The position numbers and the translations under genes were made by a program. 64,000 nt of DNA, taken from contig NZ_JARZAI010000002.1 of the NCBI RefSeq assembly GCF_029893355.1, positions 434,001 to 498,000 of the forward strand. The letters run 5' to 3'. The DNA comes from Kitasatospora sp. MAA4. GTDB taxonomy: Bacteria > Actinomycetota > Actinomycetes > Streptomycetales > Streptomycetaceae. Under the pieces are notes generated by a model. That model was not told the DNA's origin. It did not search any database and saw only the letters and a program-made list of their open reading frames with translations. Shown here one piece after another: positions 45,854 to 53,772 of this stretch; the stretch's first letter is position 1, and each line of letters begins with the position of its first letter.

Positions 45854-46540
45854 TTATGCCTCGAGGGTCTTCGCGGCGTCGCGGATGACGTCGAGGACGA
45901 AGTCGGGGTGCGAGAGCATGGGCACGTGGCTGCTGTCGACGGCGTAGGTCTTCGCGCCGATGCGCTCGGCAGCGGCCCGTTCCAGGTCCGGGTTCACGGT
46001 GCGGTCGTTGTTCGCGACGATGTACCAACTCGGCTTCGTACGCCAGGCGGTGCCGGGAACCTGCTGGTTGAACAGGTCCGGGACGGGCACGGCGCTGGTC
46101 GCGAGGACGAGCTTCTGCTCGGCTGCCGGCAGGTCGCCGCAGAAGTCGCCGATGCCCGACTCGAGCAGCCAGATGCGGCCGTCGGCGACGTCGATGTGCC
46201 CGAAGACGGGCATGCGGGCGAACTTGTCCTGCTGATCCTGCGAGGTCTCGTCCTCGTCGGGGGCGAGCGCGGCGATGTAGACCAGAGCACCCACGCGGTC
46301 GTGGATGCCGGCCTTGGTGATCAGGGTCCCGCCGTAGGAGTGACCGACGAGCACGACGGGGCCGGGCACGTGGTTGATGGCGCGGGTGACGCACGCGACG
46401 TCGCCTTCGAGTGAGTCGAGGCCGTGCTGCGAGCTGAGGACCTCGTGCCCTTCGGCCTGGAGCGTGGGGATGAGCTTGCTGAAACAGGAGCCGTCGGCCC
46501 AGAGTCCGTGGGCGAAGACGATGCTGGCCTTGCTGGTCAT
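45854..46540 (-). CDS. Alpha/beta hydrolase
   Basis: A 228-residue protein, ATG 46540, no signal peptide. The opening strand and oxyanion region are VFAHGLWADGSCF. The nucleophile elbow is GHSYGG with the catalytic Ser, and the catalytic His is probably in VDSSHVPMLSHPDFV. This resembles the small esterase/EstC-like and salicylate-ester hydrolase group often annotated as alpha/beta fold hydrolase. Substrate unknown. Confidence 0.85.
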   Translation of the reverse strand: MTSKASIVFAHGLWADGSCFSKLIPTLQAEGHEVLSSQHGLDSLEGDVACVTRAINHVPGPVVLVGHSYGGTLITKAGIHDRVGALVYIAALAPDEDETSQDQQDKFARMPVFGHIDVADGRIWLLESGIGDFCGDLPAAEQKLVLATSAVPVPDLFNQQVPGTAWRTKPSWYIVANNDRTVNPDLERAAAERIGAKTYAVDSSHVPMLSHPDFVLDVIRDAAKTLEA

Positions 46541-46750
46541 GTTTCCCCTTTTCGTGGGCACCAGGACATGGCAATGGAAACTACACTGGGTTCCCACGCT
46601 ATTACTCTTGGTGGTGATTCGCATTCGGGGGGCGAGCGGGCTGGGGAGCCGCGGAATCCGGGGAGGCGAGGACTGGGTACCCTCGACCAAGACCCCTCGA
46701 TGACCCGCGAAACGGCGTCCTCCCGCCCCCAGCAGAAGCGCACTACGACG

Positions 46751-47251
46751 ATGACCCCACACTGGGCTGACCTGCTGCGCAACCCGGAGCGGATCTCCGC
46801 GCTCTACCAGGACCTGTCGGATGTTCAGCCGCTGGTGCTGCGCTCGGTCAATCTCGACCGGCGCGGCCCGACGCTCACCCAGCGGGTCAGCACCAGCGGA
46901 CGTCCCGACCACCCGCCGGCGCAGTGGGTGGCGTCCCACTGCGACACGGTCGAGTTCCACCTCCAGTTCCTCGACATCGCGGACTTCTCGATGGCCGGCC
47001 ACCGCCTCCCCGCGACCGTCACGCTGGACATCCGCGAGCTGGAGCGCAGCCGGGTCGAGCTGGCGGTGCGCGGCGAGTCCGTCCGCCTGGGGTTCTCCTG
47101 CCACCGATCCGTCACGATCGGCCGCCTGAGCGCCTGGAACTCCCGGAGCTCGGACCGCGAGCCGACCCGGCACTACCTCAGCCCGCTCGACCGAAGGCTC
47201 CACACCGCACCGCCGGAGACCTGGAAGAAGAACTACTATGACCGCGCCTGA
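46751..47251 (+). CDS. Imm50-like immunity-type protein (first of a pair)
   Basis: A 166-residue protein. ATG 46751 (MTPHWADLLRNPERISALY) is chosen because family resemblance begins there; an in-frame ATG at 46700 adds 17 residues and neither start has a strong ribosome-binding site. The pattern W-x2-LL-NP-x-I-x-ALY, then LRSVNLDRRGPTLTQRV and CDTVEFHLQFLDIADFS, fits the Imm50 class of polymorphic-toxin immunity proteins. It overlaps the next, similar gene by 14 bp. No toxin gene is nearby. Confidence 0.5.
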   Translation: MTPHWADLLRNPERISALYQDLSDVQPLVLRSVNLDRRGPTLTQRVSTSGRPDHPPAQWVASHCDTVEFHLQFLDIADFSMAGHRLPATVTLDIRELERSRVELAVRGESVRLGFSCHRSVTIGRLSAWNSRSSDREPTRHYLSPLDRRLHTAPPETWKKNYYDRA

Positions 47252-47651
47252 CTGGACCGAACTCGTCGCCGGCACGGCTGACCTCGTCCAGCTCTTCCAC
47301 GGGCCCGTGCCGCTCGCGGAGTTCGACCTGCTCGGCCTGCTCGTGGACGAGCGCGCCGACAGCGGGATCACCGTGGGCTTCGCCACCACCGAGGTCCCGG
47401 GAGCGGCGGCTTCCCCGCTGTTCGAGGGCGGGGTGAACGCGCTGGAGTTCTTCCTCGTGTTCTCCCACGTCGAGGAGTTGGACATCCACGGCTGGGACCA
47501 CACCGGCCTGCACACCTACGACATCCGCCAGGCCGGCTCCGGACCCCTCAGCGTCCGGCTGACAGGTGACCACTCCACCGTCGCCTTCACGGCGGGCAGC
47601 TGCCGGATCGAGGGAATCCGCACCTACCGCGCCGCGGTGGACGGCATGTGA
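47238..47651 (+). CDS. Imm50-like immunity-type protein (second of a pair)
   Basis: A 137-residue, beta-rich cytosolic protein; ATG 47238 lies within the end of the preceding gene, so translation is coupled. It starts with the same W-containing helix (DWTELVAGTADLVQLF) and has strands with alternating hydrophobics (ALEFFLVFSHVEELDIHGW; LSVRLTGDHSTVAFTA). Weak overall similarity to its neighbour suggests an old duplication. Assignment to Imm50 is less sure than for the first gene. Confidence 0.45.
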   Translation: MTAPDWTELVAGTADLVQLFHGPVPLAEFDLLGLLVDERADSGITVGFATTEVPGAAASPLFEGGVNALEFFLVFSHVEELDIHGWDHTGLHTYDIRQAGSGPLSVRLTGDHSTVAFTAGSCRIEGIRTYRAAVDGM

Positions 47652-47748
47652 GCTCACACGAGTGCGTGGTCGCTCCAGCGCTCCGGGTGGGAGGGTGCGC
47701 GCTCGACGTGGGCATTGGTGCATCGGTCCGCGAGGCCCTGGCTGGCCA

Positions 47749-48663
47749 TCAGGTAGAGGCGAGGCCGGTCTTGAGTGCGGCGAGGGAGTCGTCCAGCGCC
47801 CTCGCCGCGGCGGGCACGTGCGGGGCGAGGGTGCAGAAGGCGTGGACCAGGTCCTCGTGGTTGCGGTGCTCGACCGGGACGCCGGCTGCGCGCAGCAGTT
47901 GGGCGTAGCGGATGCCTTCGTCGCGGATGGCGTCGCCTTGGACGGTGGCGATGTAGGCGGGTGGCAGGCCGGTGTGGCTCTGGGCGTAGGCGGGTGCGGC
48001 GCCGGAGATCTTGGGGTCGCGGTCGCCCAGGTACCAGCCGACGCTCAGTTCGACGGCGCGGCGGGGCAGGACGGGCGCGTTGGCGTTCTCCGTCTCGGAG
48101 GGCAGGGTGGGGTCGATGTGTGTGCAGGGGTACCACATCAGCTGGAAGCGCAGCGGTGGCCCGCCGGCGTCGCGGGCGCGCAGGGCGACCATGGCGGCCA
48201 GGTTCCCGCCGGCCGAGTCGCCGGCCACGGCGATGCGGTCGGGGTCCGCTCCGAGTTCGCGGGCGTGGGCGGCGGTCCAGCGCAGCACGGTGAACGCATC
48301 CTCCAGCGCGGCCGGGTACGGGTCCTCGGGGGCGAGCCGGTAGTCGACGGAGACCACGACCGCGTCGGCTCGGTGGGCGATGGTGCGGGCGACGTTGTCG
48401 TGGGTGTCGAGGTTGCCCATGAAGAATCCGCCGCCGTGGTAGTACACGACTACCGGCAGGCCGGCCGCATCGGCCTGGGGCCAGTAGATGCGCACGCCCA
48501 CCCCGTCGACGCGGCGGTCCTCGACACGCGGCAGCTCGACGACGCGCGGCTGTGCGATGGCGTTCGCGATGTTGGCGCGGCGCAGTTCCTCCAGCGGAAC
48601 TGTGTCGAAGTCGGTGGTCGGCATGCCGTCGAGCAGTTTCTGCAGAGTCGGGTCCAGTGGCAC
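47749..48663 (-). CDS. Alpha/beta hydrolase of the hormone-sensitive-lipase family
   Basis: Start GTG 48663 is preferred: it gives the family-typical N terminus (PLDPTLQKLLDGMP) and has AGGAG about 11 bases upstream, although GTG starts at 48675 and 48711 are possible. The 304-residue protein has the oxyanion-hole motif HGGGFF, VDYRLAPEDPYPAA, the nucleophile elbow GDSAGG, and a late catalytic His in LVHAFCTLAP. It hydrolyses short-chain esters. Cytosolic, monocistronic. Confidence 0.87.
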   Translation of the reverse strand: MPLDPTLQKLLDGMPTTDFDTVPLEELRRANIANAIAQPRVVELPRVEDRRVDGVGVRIYWPQADAAGLPVVVYYHGGGFFMGNLDTHDNVARTIAHRADAVVVSVDYRLAPEDPYPAALEDAFTVLRWTAAHARELGADPDRIAVAGDSAGGNLAAMVALRARDAGGPPLRFQLMWYPCTHIDPTLPSETENANAPVLPRRAVELSVGWYLGDRDPKISGAAPAYAQSHTGLPPAYIATVQGDAIRDEGIRYAQLLRAAGVPVEHRNHEDLVHAFCTLAPHVPAAARALDDSLAALKTGLAST

Positions 48664-48784
48664 GGCGTCGCTCACTCCTGTCACGGTCGATGGCAGCGTC
48701 CGGCGCCCCACGGTGAACGGAGCTCTCGCCGGGGCCCGGGCCGCACGCCGATCACTCTAGAACGCAAAAGGGGCAAAACCGCAC

Positions 48785-48897
48785 GAGGGCGCGGTGGTCG
48801 CCTCGGGCACCCCGGATGAGGTGCTCACCCCCGAGCTGCTGGAGAAGGTGTCCGGGGTACGGGCTGCGGTGCTGGAGCACCAGCCCGCTGGCCGGCG
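48785..48897 (+). pseudogene. C-terminal fragment of an iron-siderophore-type ABC ATPase
   Basis: A short open stretch reads EGAVVASGTPDEVLTPELLE, then KVSGVRAAVLEHQPAGR, which is the characteristic C-terminal end of FecE/FepC-type ATPases. Nothing of the Walker motifs precedes it and no start is present, so it is a decayed gene remnant. The rest of the gap (48712-49125) has no recognisable gene and probably marks an old deletion or rearrangement. Confidence 0.6.
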
Positions 48898-49125
48898 CGA
48901 GAGAGCGGGCTCGGCACACAGCCGCGCGGCGAGGTCCGGCCGGCGGTTTGACTCCGGCAAGCAGCACAGCTCGCCTCGCTCGTGCGCGCACCTCCACCCG
49001 CCGTGCCAACAGCGGGATCGTGCCTGTGGGCTATATGGACCGACAGCCATGGCGCAGCGATCTGGTGGTTCGGAGACTGGAGGTGTTGCCGGAGGCGCCG
49101 GCAGAGCGAAGGACAAGGGGTTGCA

Positions 49126-49773
49126 GTGACTGGCGATTTCTCCGCACCGGCTGGGGTGCGCGTGCCGGACTCGAGGCTCGCCCGCGAGGCGACCGAGCTC
49201 GTCCGGGACAGCGCGAGTGACCTGGTCTACGACCACTCGCGCCGGGTGTTCTTCTTCGGCAGCCTCCAGGGGCGCAACCGGGACCTCAGCTTCGACCCCG
49301 AACTGCTCTACGTCGCGGCGCTGTTCCACGACCTCGGCCTGGGAGAAGCCTTCCGCGCCGGCGGGCGGCGCTTCGAGGTCGACAGCGCCGACGAGGCCCG
49401 CCGGTTCCTGCAGGCCCGGCAGGTGCCGGAGGACAGCATCCGACGGGTGTGGACGGCCATCGCGCTGCACACCACCCCCGGCATCCCCGAGTTCATGGAG
49501 CCGGAGGTGGCCCTGGTGACCGCCGGCGTCGAGTACGACGTGCTCGGCATCGGCTACCACGACGTCGACGAGGCGGACCGCGCCGCGGTTGTCGCCCTGC
49601 ACCCGCGCCCCGACTTCAAGCAGCGCATCCTGGGTGCCTTCACCGACGGCATGCGACCCCGGCCGGAGACCACGCTCGGCACGGTCAACGCCGACGTGCT
49701 CGCGCACTACGTGCCCGGCTTCGAGCGCTGGGACTTCGTCCGCACGATCCTGGACTCTCCCTGGGCCGAGTGA
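49126..49773 (+). CDS. HD-domain metal hydrolase resembling cyanamide hydratase
   Basis: A 215-residue protein; GTG 49126 has AAGGGG upstream. HD-fold metal ligands are in YDHSRRVFFFG, LFHDLGL and AIALHTTPGI. The spacing and the sequences HSRRVFFFG, RRFEVDSADEARRFLQA and IRRVWTAIALHTTPGIPEF closely follow the cyanamide-hydratase (Cah/Ddi2) branch of HD proteins, which converts cyanamide to urea. Many bacterial members have unknown substrates, so cyanamide activity is only a hypothesis. It stands alone between a gene remnant and an empty region. Confidence 0.72.
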   Translation: MTGDFSAPAGVRVPDSRLAREATELVRDSASDLVYDHSRRVFFFGSLQGRNRDLSFDPELLYVAALFHDLGLGEAFRAGGRRFEVDSADEARRFLQARQVPEDSIRRVWTAIALHTTPGIPEFMEPEVALVTAGVEYDVLGIGYHDVDEADRAAVVALHPRPDFKQRILGAFTDGMRPRPETTLGTVNADVLAHYVPGFERWDFVRTILDSPWAE

Positions 49774-50341
49774 CCACCCGCAAGGAGCTGGGCGGGTTCA
49801 ACTGCGGACGAGCAAGCCGCGAGGTGCGGGTGAGTTCCGGTTCGGCCTGGGTGTCGTGCCGGCGGATGCAGGCGCCGGTGGCGGCGTTCTGCTGCACAGC
49901 TCCCAGCCTCAGCGTCAGTTGTCGGGGAAGGCGAGTACCACGCACCCGTCCTTGCCCGGTGCGCCGGAACTGCCGATGTTGGGCGGGGTGCCGTTGGCGC
50001 TGCCGGGGGCAGGAGGGGGAGGGGCGTCGGCGCTGAACAGATCGAGGATCATGGCCGAGCTCTGTTGCAGGGGATGGACAGTGGGCCGCGGATTCAGGTA
50101 CCGGCACGGGTGGTTGTACGCCGGTGCTCCGCCGTGACTCGGGCGGATGCTGATCCCGTCCTCAACCGGACGGAGATCAGGCGGTCGGGTCGGTATCCGG
50201 CGCTTCCCGGCGGTGCGTCGCCCGAGCTGTCCTGATCTGTCTGAACCACCTTCATGTGCCCTGCGGTGTGCGTCGTTTCGGCCGCACCGCGAGCGTGCTC
50301 CCGGCGGCGAGAACGGGAGCCCCGAGAAGAAGGGAACTACC
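49774..50341. other. Intergenic region with a possible coding remnant
   Basis: No intact gene was recognised. On the minus strand, about 50140 down to 49915, a protein-like stretch (YNHPCRYLNPRPTVHPLQQS ... APGKDGCVVLAFPDN, stop at 49915) has the look of the C-terminal end of an exported protein, but no start or upstream domain could be connected. It may be a decayed gene. The last 60 bases hold the ribosome-binding site of the lectin gene. Confidence 0.35.
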
Positions 50342-51463
50342 ATGACGCTGAGCCCGAGCCGGGCCGCGCCGTCGGCCCGCCTGATCGTCACTGTCCTGGC
50401 GGCCTGTCTCATCGCCCTGGGGATCACCGTGTCCCCGCTCACCACGACGTCGGCCCAGGCGGCCGGCCCCCTCCAGAACCTGTTCTTTCAGGCCGACACG
50501 AACCGCAACCTCGATCTTGGGGGCGGTTCGTCCAACGACGGGACTGCCGTCGAAACCTACGCGGCGCAAACCGGTCATGCCCAGTCCTGGCGCCTGAACG
50601 TCAACCCGGCGGACTCCACGTTCACGATCGTGAACAACTCGACCGGCAAGTGCATCGACAAGGGTTCGTCGCCCAACTGGTACCTCACCGAGTGGAGTTG
50701 CAGGGGGCAGAGCAGCCAGAGATGGTACGTCCAGCCTGTACAGGGGGATTGGAAGGACTTCATGTTCCGTCAGGTTGACACCGGACAGTGCATGGACCTC
50801 TTCAACGGCAACGACTGGGACACTGCTTGGGTCGGACAGTACAGCTGCAACGGAACCCCCAACCAGGACTGGTCTCCGGTCATTCCTGGAGGACAGATCA
50901 CCTGGGTGGATACCACCGCTTATGCCGCCCTGAGGAACCTGGCCGTCGACTACGCCGCCAACAAGTGTCAGCAGGACACCTCCACCTGCTACTGGGTGGA
51001 GTCCAGCGAGTCCCCCGCGGCTCCCCTGCCGAGCAAGTGCGTCTCAGCTGTCTGGTACAATTCTCAGCCCAATCCGTTCCCCTACGCCTTCTCGGTGCAG
51101 GACATGACGGGCTGGTCGAACACTGCCGGCACCGAGCTGAGCACATCGTTGGAGACCGGGAAAGTAGCGGAGCTGGTCGCGAAGGTATCGGTCACCCTCA
51201 AGGCGTCCTACAGCCACACCTGGAGCGGCTCGAGTACCGTCAGCAACTCGGTCACCATTCCGGCTCAACCCGGCATGTACAACTACGTGGCGCTGTCGCT
51301 GCTGGCGACCAAGGTGACGGGCACCTGGACCTTCGATGTCGGCGGGTACTCGTGGACGGCCGACGACACCATCACCGTTCCGCTCGCGAACAACCCGAGC
51401 GGTGGCCCCGGCACCACCGTCTACCAACCGGTCAGCACCCCGACCTGGCCTACCTGCAACTGA
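50342..51463 (+). CDS. Secreted ricin-type lectin with aerolysin-like C-terminal domain (possible pore-forming toxin)
   Basis: A 373-residue protein, ATG 50342, GAAGGGA upstream. Signal peptide of about 40 residues ending AQA. Residues about 45-185 are a beta-trefoil ricin-type lectin with the repeated GKCIDKGSSPNWYLTEWSC / GQCMDLFNGNDWDTAWVGQY pattern and QRW/QDW motifs. The C-terminal about 180 residues have long alternating strands: TELSTSLETGKVAELVAKVS, then SYSHTWSGSSTVSNSVTIPA. These resemble the membrane-inserting part of aerolysin/ETX-MTX2 proteins. Lectin-aerolysin fusions are known pore-forming hemolysins. Similarity is by pattern only. Confidence 0.65.
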   Translation: MTLSPSRAAPSARLIVTVLAACLIALGITVSPLTTTSAQAAGPLQNLFFQADTNRNLDLGGGSSNDGTAVETYAAQTGHAQSWRLNVNPADSTFTIVNNSTGKCIDKGSSPNWYLTEWSCRGQSSQRWYVQPVQGDWKDFMFRQVDTGQCMDLFNGNDWDTAWVGQYSCNGTPNQDWSPVIPGGQITWVDTTAYAALRNLAVDYAANKCQQDTSTCYWVESSESPAAPLPSKCVSAVWYNSQPNPFPYAFSVQDMTGWSNTAGTELSTSLETGKVAELVAKVSVTLKASYSHTWSGSSTVSNSVTIPAQPGMYNYVALSLLATKVTGTWTFDVGGYSWTADDTITVPLANNPSGGPGTTVYQPVSTPTWPTCN

Positions 51464-51480
51464 GTCGAGAGGACTGTCGT

Positions 51481-51515
51481 CTGTCGCCCGGCATTCGTCG
51501 AATGCCGGGCGACAG
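51481..51515. terminator. Long hairpin terminator
   Basis: A 17-bp perfect inverted repeat (51481-51497 with 51499-51515) with a one-base centre, 18 bp after the lectin gene stop. Confidence 0.83.
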
Positions 51516-51592
51516 AAGCGTTCAGCCGTGGCGGCGGACGAGCTTCCCACGTCCAGTCCGCGACTGACAGAGCACCCTGACAGAGTGGACGA

Positions 51593-52162
51593 ATGGCGAC
51601 GAACCACGAGTACTCATCCCATCTCCGCCCCACTCGCCTTGAACCGTGGTTGGACACCGCCCTGGTCCACAGCGATCTACGTGCGGCGAAAGTGCTCGTC
51701 TACGACGCCTGCGGGTTCACCTGCACACAGCCGGTCCCCGAGGCCGAGAGTGCCGAGTACGCCGCCCACGCATTCACCGTTGACGGACTCTCCATCCGGT
51801 TCCGCGCAGGAAAGACGACCCCCACCAAGGTCGGCCAGTTCGTCACCGTATGGAAGAGGTCCTCAGGCGGGCCCATCCAGCCCTTTGACATCACCGACCC
51901 CGTCGACCTCTTCGTCATCAGCACCCGTGACCGTCACCACTTTGGCCAGTTCGTCTTTCCCCTGGACGTGCTCCGCCAACACGGTGTGGTATCGGTGAAC
52001 GGTTCCGGCGGGAAACGAGCCTTCCGCGTCTACCCGCCCTGGGTGACCATCGCCAACCGCCAGGCCGGCAGCACGCAAGCCTGGCAGCTCGACCACTTCC
52101 TGCACCTGTACCAGGACAGGCCCATCGACTCTGCCCGTGCCCACGAGCTCTACCACCCATAG
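51593..52162 (+). CDS. MepB-family protein
   Basis: A 189-residue protein, ATG 51593. Hallmarks of the MepB domain are SAEYAAHAFTVDGLSIRFRAGKTTPTKVGQFVTVWKRSS and FVFPLDVLRQHGVVSVNGSGGKRAFRVYPPW, with the Lys-rich TPTKVGQF segment. In Staphylococcus, MepB is encoded beside the MepR/MepA multidrug system, but its activity is unknown. Here it stands alone between two terminators. Cytosolic. Confidence 0.85.
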   Translation: MATNHEYSSHLRPTRLEPWLDTALVHSDLRAAKVLVYDACGFTCTQPVPEAESAEYAAHAFTVDGLSIRFRAGKTTPTKVGQFVTVWKRSSGGPIQPFDITDPVDLFVISTRDRHHFGQFVFPLDVLRQHGVVSVNGSGGKRAFRVYPPWVTIANRQAGSTQAWQLDHFLHLYQDRPIDSARAHELYHP

Positions 52163-52189
52163 GACGGTGACCTGCCGGTTGCAGGCCAG

Positions 52190-52224
52190 GCTGTGTCCGC
52201 CAGGTGGGGCCCGGCGGACACAGC
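52190..52224. terminator. Hairpin terminator between convergent genes
   Basis: A 12-bp perfect stem (52190-52201 with 52213-52224), 11-base loop, 27 bp after the mepB stop and upstream of the end of the convergent DUF3472-ricin gene. Confidence 0.72.
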
Positions 52225-52331
52225 GGGTGAATGGGACAAGAGCTCGCGCCTGCGGAGGGACGACCCGCGTAGCCGAAGCACGGACCGCAGGCGGATGACC
52301 GCCAGCTGCAGGTGAGTTGGGGTCGGCCCAG

Positions 52332-53525
52332 TCAGCGGGCCGCTGTCGGTGACGGGACCGGGACATCCGTGCTACCGGGGCTCGGCAGGGTCCACTGCTG
52401 GTCTGCCGTGCCGGCGCAGTCCTTGGCGGTGGTCGTGCCGTCGGTGGCTGCGGTGAGGCAGAGCCCGGACTGGAGGTTCCTGAAGGTCTTCGCAGCAGCG
52501 TCGTAGGTCCAGCGCTTGACCGGGTCGGTGACCTTGCCCTCGGCGGCGCTGTCGCCCTGGCAGTCGCCGACCGCGGTGGCGGAGCCCTGAGCGCTGAGGC
52601 AGTTGTCGGACCTCAGACGCAGCGTCTGGTCGGCGGCGTACACCCAGGCCTGGTCACCGGCAGTGCTGTTGCAGTCGGACATTGCGGCGTTGCCGTCGCC
52701 GGGAGAGCGCAGGCACTTCTGGCCGTTCTCGACCGCGCCCCGCGCGGTGTTGTCGACGGCGGCGCGCTGCACCGTGCCCTGCCCGGTGGTGTCGACCCTG
52801 GCGGCCGACCCGCAGGTGTCGTTGACGTGGGTGCCGGAGACCGTGGCCTTGACCGTGCCGCCGTTCGCGGTCGGCGCTCCGAACGCGACGGCGGTGGCCG
52901 GCTGGTTGTAGCAGTTGGACTGGCTGCTGCTCCACTCGAAGTACTCGGTCCAGTCCATCATCCCGTCGGAGGAGATGCCGGCCGCCGGCCGGCCCTTGTC
53001 GGCCTTGATGCTGCCGACCTCGTAGCTGGTGCGGGTGGTGGAGTCGGTGACGGTGGCGGTGAACCAGCCCTGGCCCTGGGGGGCGACCGTGAACTCGTAG
53101 GTGTGGCCGGCCGTCCAGTCCACGTGTGCCTGGCAGTGCTGGCCGTCGCCCTCCCCACCGAACGGTTCGCAGGAACTGTCGGGCCCCGGCCTGGAGTCCG
53201 TGGCGTCCCACACGGAGAAGAGAAGCGTGCGCTTGTCGCCGCCGTTGCTCTGCATGCCGAAGTAGGCGCCCTGGCCGTTGTCGAATCCGAACTGGTGGCT
53301 CCAGAAGATGTTCGCGGTGTAGCCGGGGTCGGTCTGCGGCGTCGTCGTCCAGGTGACGTCGTGCAGGGCGCCGGTTCCGGAGGGAAATCCGTAGTACGTG
53401 TACGTGCCCGGGGTGGGGCCGGCGGCGGCGTCGGGGGCAAGCAGGACGACGGATCCTCCCCCCACCGCCAGGGCGGCGGCGAGGCCTATCAGGCGGCGGC
53501 GCTTCTTCTGAGGACGATTGCCCAC
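52332..53525 (-). CDS. Secreted DUF3472 protein with C-terminal ricin-type lectin
   Basis: A 397-residue protein. GTG 53525 (VGNRPQKKRRRLIGLAAALAVGGG) begins a positively charged signal peptide and has GGAAAG upstream; the longer frame lacks a signal. Residues about 40-245 are DUF3472-like (TYTYYGFPSGTGALHDVTW, GAYFGMQSNGGDKRTLLFSVWD, DGMMDWTEYFEW). The C-terminal about 140 residues form a ricin beta-trefoil with QAWVYA, RWTYDAAAKTFRNLQSGLCL and QQWTLP. Probably binds and perhaps modifies extracellular carbohydrate. Second ricin-domain protein within 3 kb. Confidence 0.82.
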   Translation of the reverse strand: MGNRPQKKRRRLIGLAAALAVGGGSVVLLAPDAAAGPTPGTYTYYGFPSGTGALHDVTWTTTPQTDPGYTANIFWSHQFGFDNGQGAYFGMQSNGGDKRTLLFSVWDATDSRPGPDSSCEPFGGEGDGQHCQAHVDWTAGHTYEFTVAPQGQGWFTATVTDSTTRTSYEVGSIKADKGRPAAGISSDGMMDWTEYFEWSSSQSNCYNQPATAVAFGAPTANGGTVKATVSGTHVNDTCGSAARVDTTGQGTVQRAAVDNTARGAVENGQKCLRSPGDGNAAMSDCNSTAGDQAWVYAADQTLRLRSDNCLSAQGSATAVGDCQGDSAAEGKVTDPVKRWTYDAAAKTFRNLQSGLCLTAATDGTTTAKDCAGTADQQWTLPSPGSTDVPVPSPTAAR

Positions 53526-53772
53526 TGTGCACGCTCTTTCCGGGTTGCGGACACCACAGGTGTCCTGCGGGAAGCCCGGGTTGGCCGGGGAAGGCTGTTC
53601 CGCAGCGACCCGGGCAGGCATGACCGGGCAGCCGGACCACGAGCTGGGGGCCTCGTGGTCCGGCTGCCGGTGTGTATGTCCGATCACGGACGTGAGAAGC
53701 ATCCACCGACGCCAGGGCGCGGCGCCTGCGGAGGAATACCTGTTCGGCTACCTGTGTCCGGTCGTGGGGTCA

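Noticed and set aside
43443..46574. 1043-codon minus-strand open frame
   Set aside because: It lies antisense to the glucan-binding beta-helix gene and in the wrong frame of the alpha/beta hydrolase gene; GC-rich artefact.
48930..48965. Possible tRNA T-arm-like stretch GGTTTGACTCC
   Set aside because: The flanking bases do not form a T-stem, acceptor stem or anticodon arm; chance resemblance.
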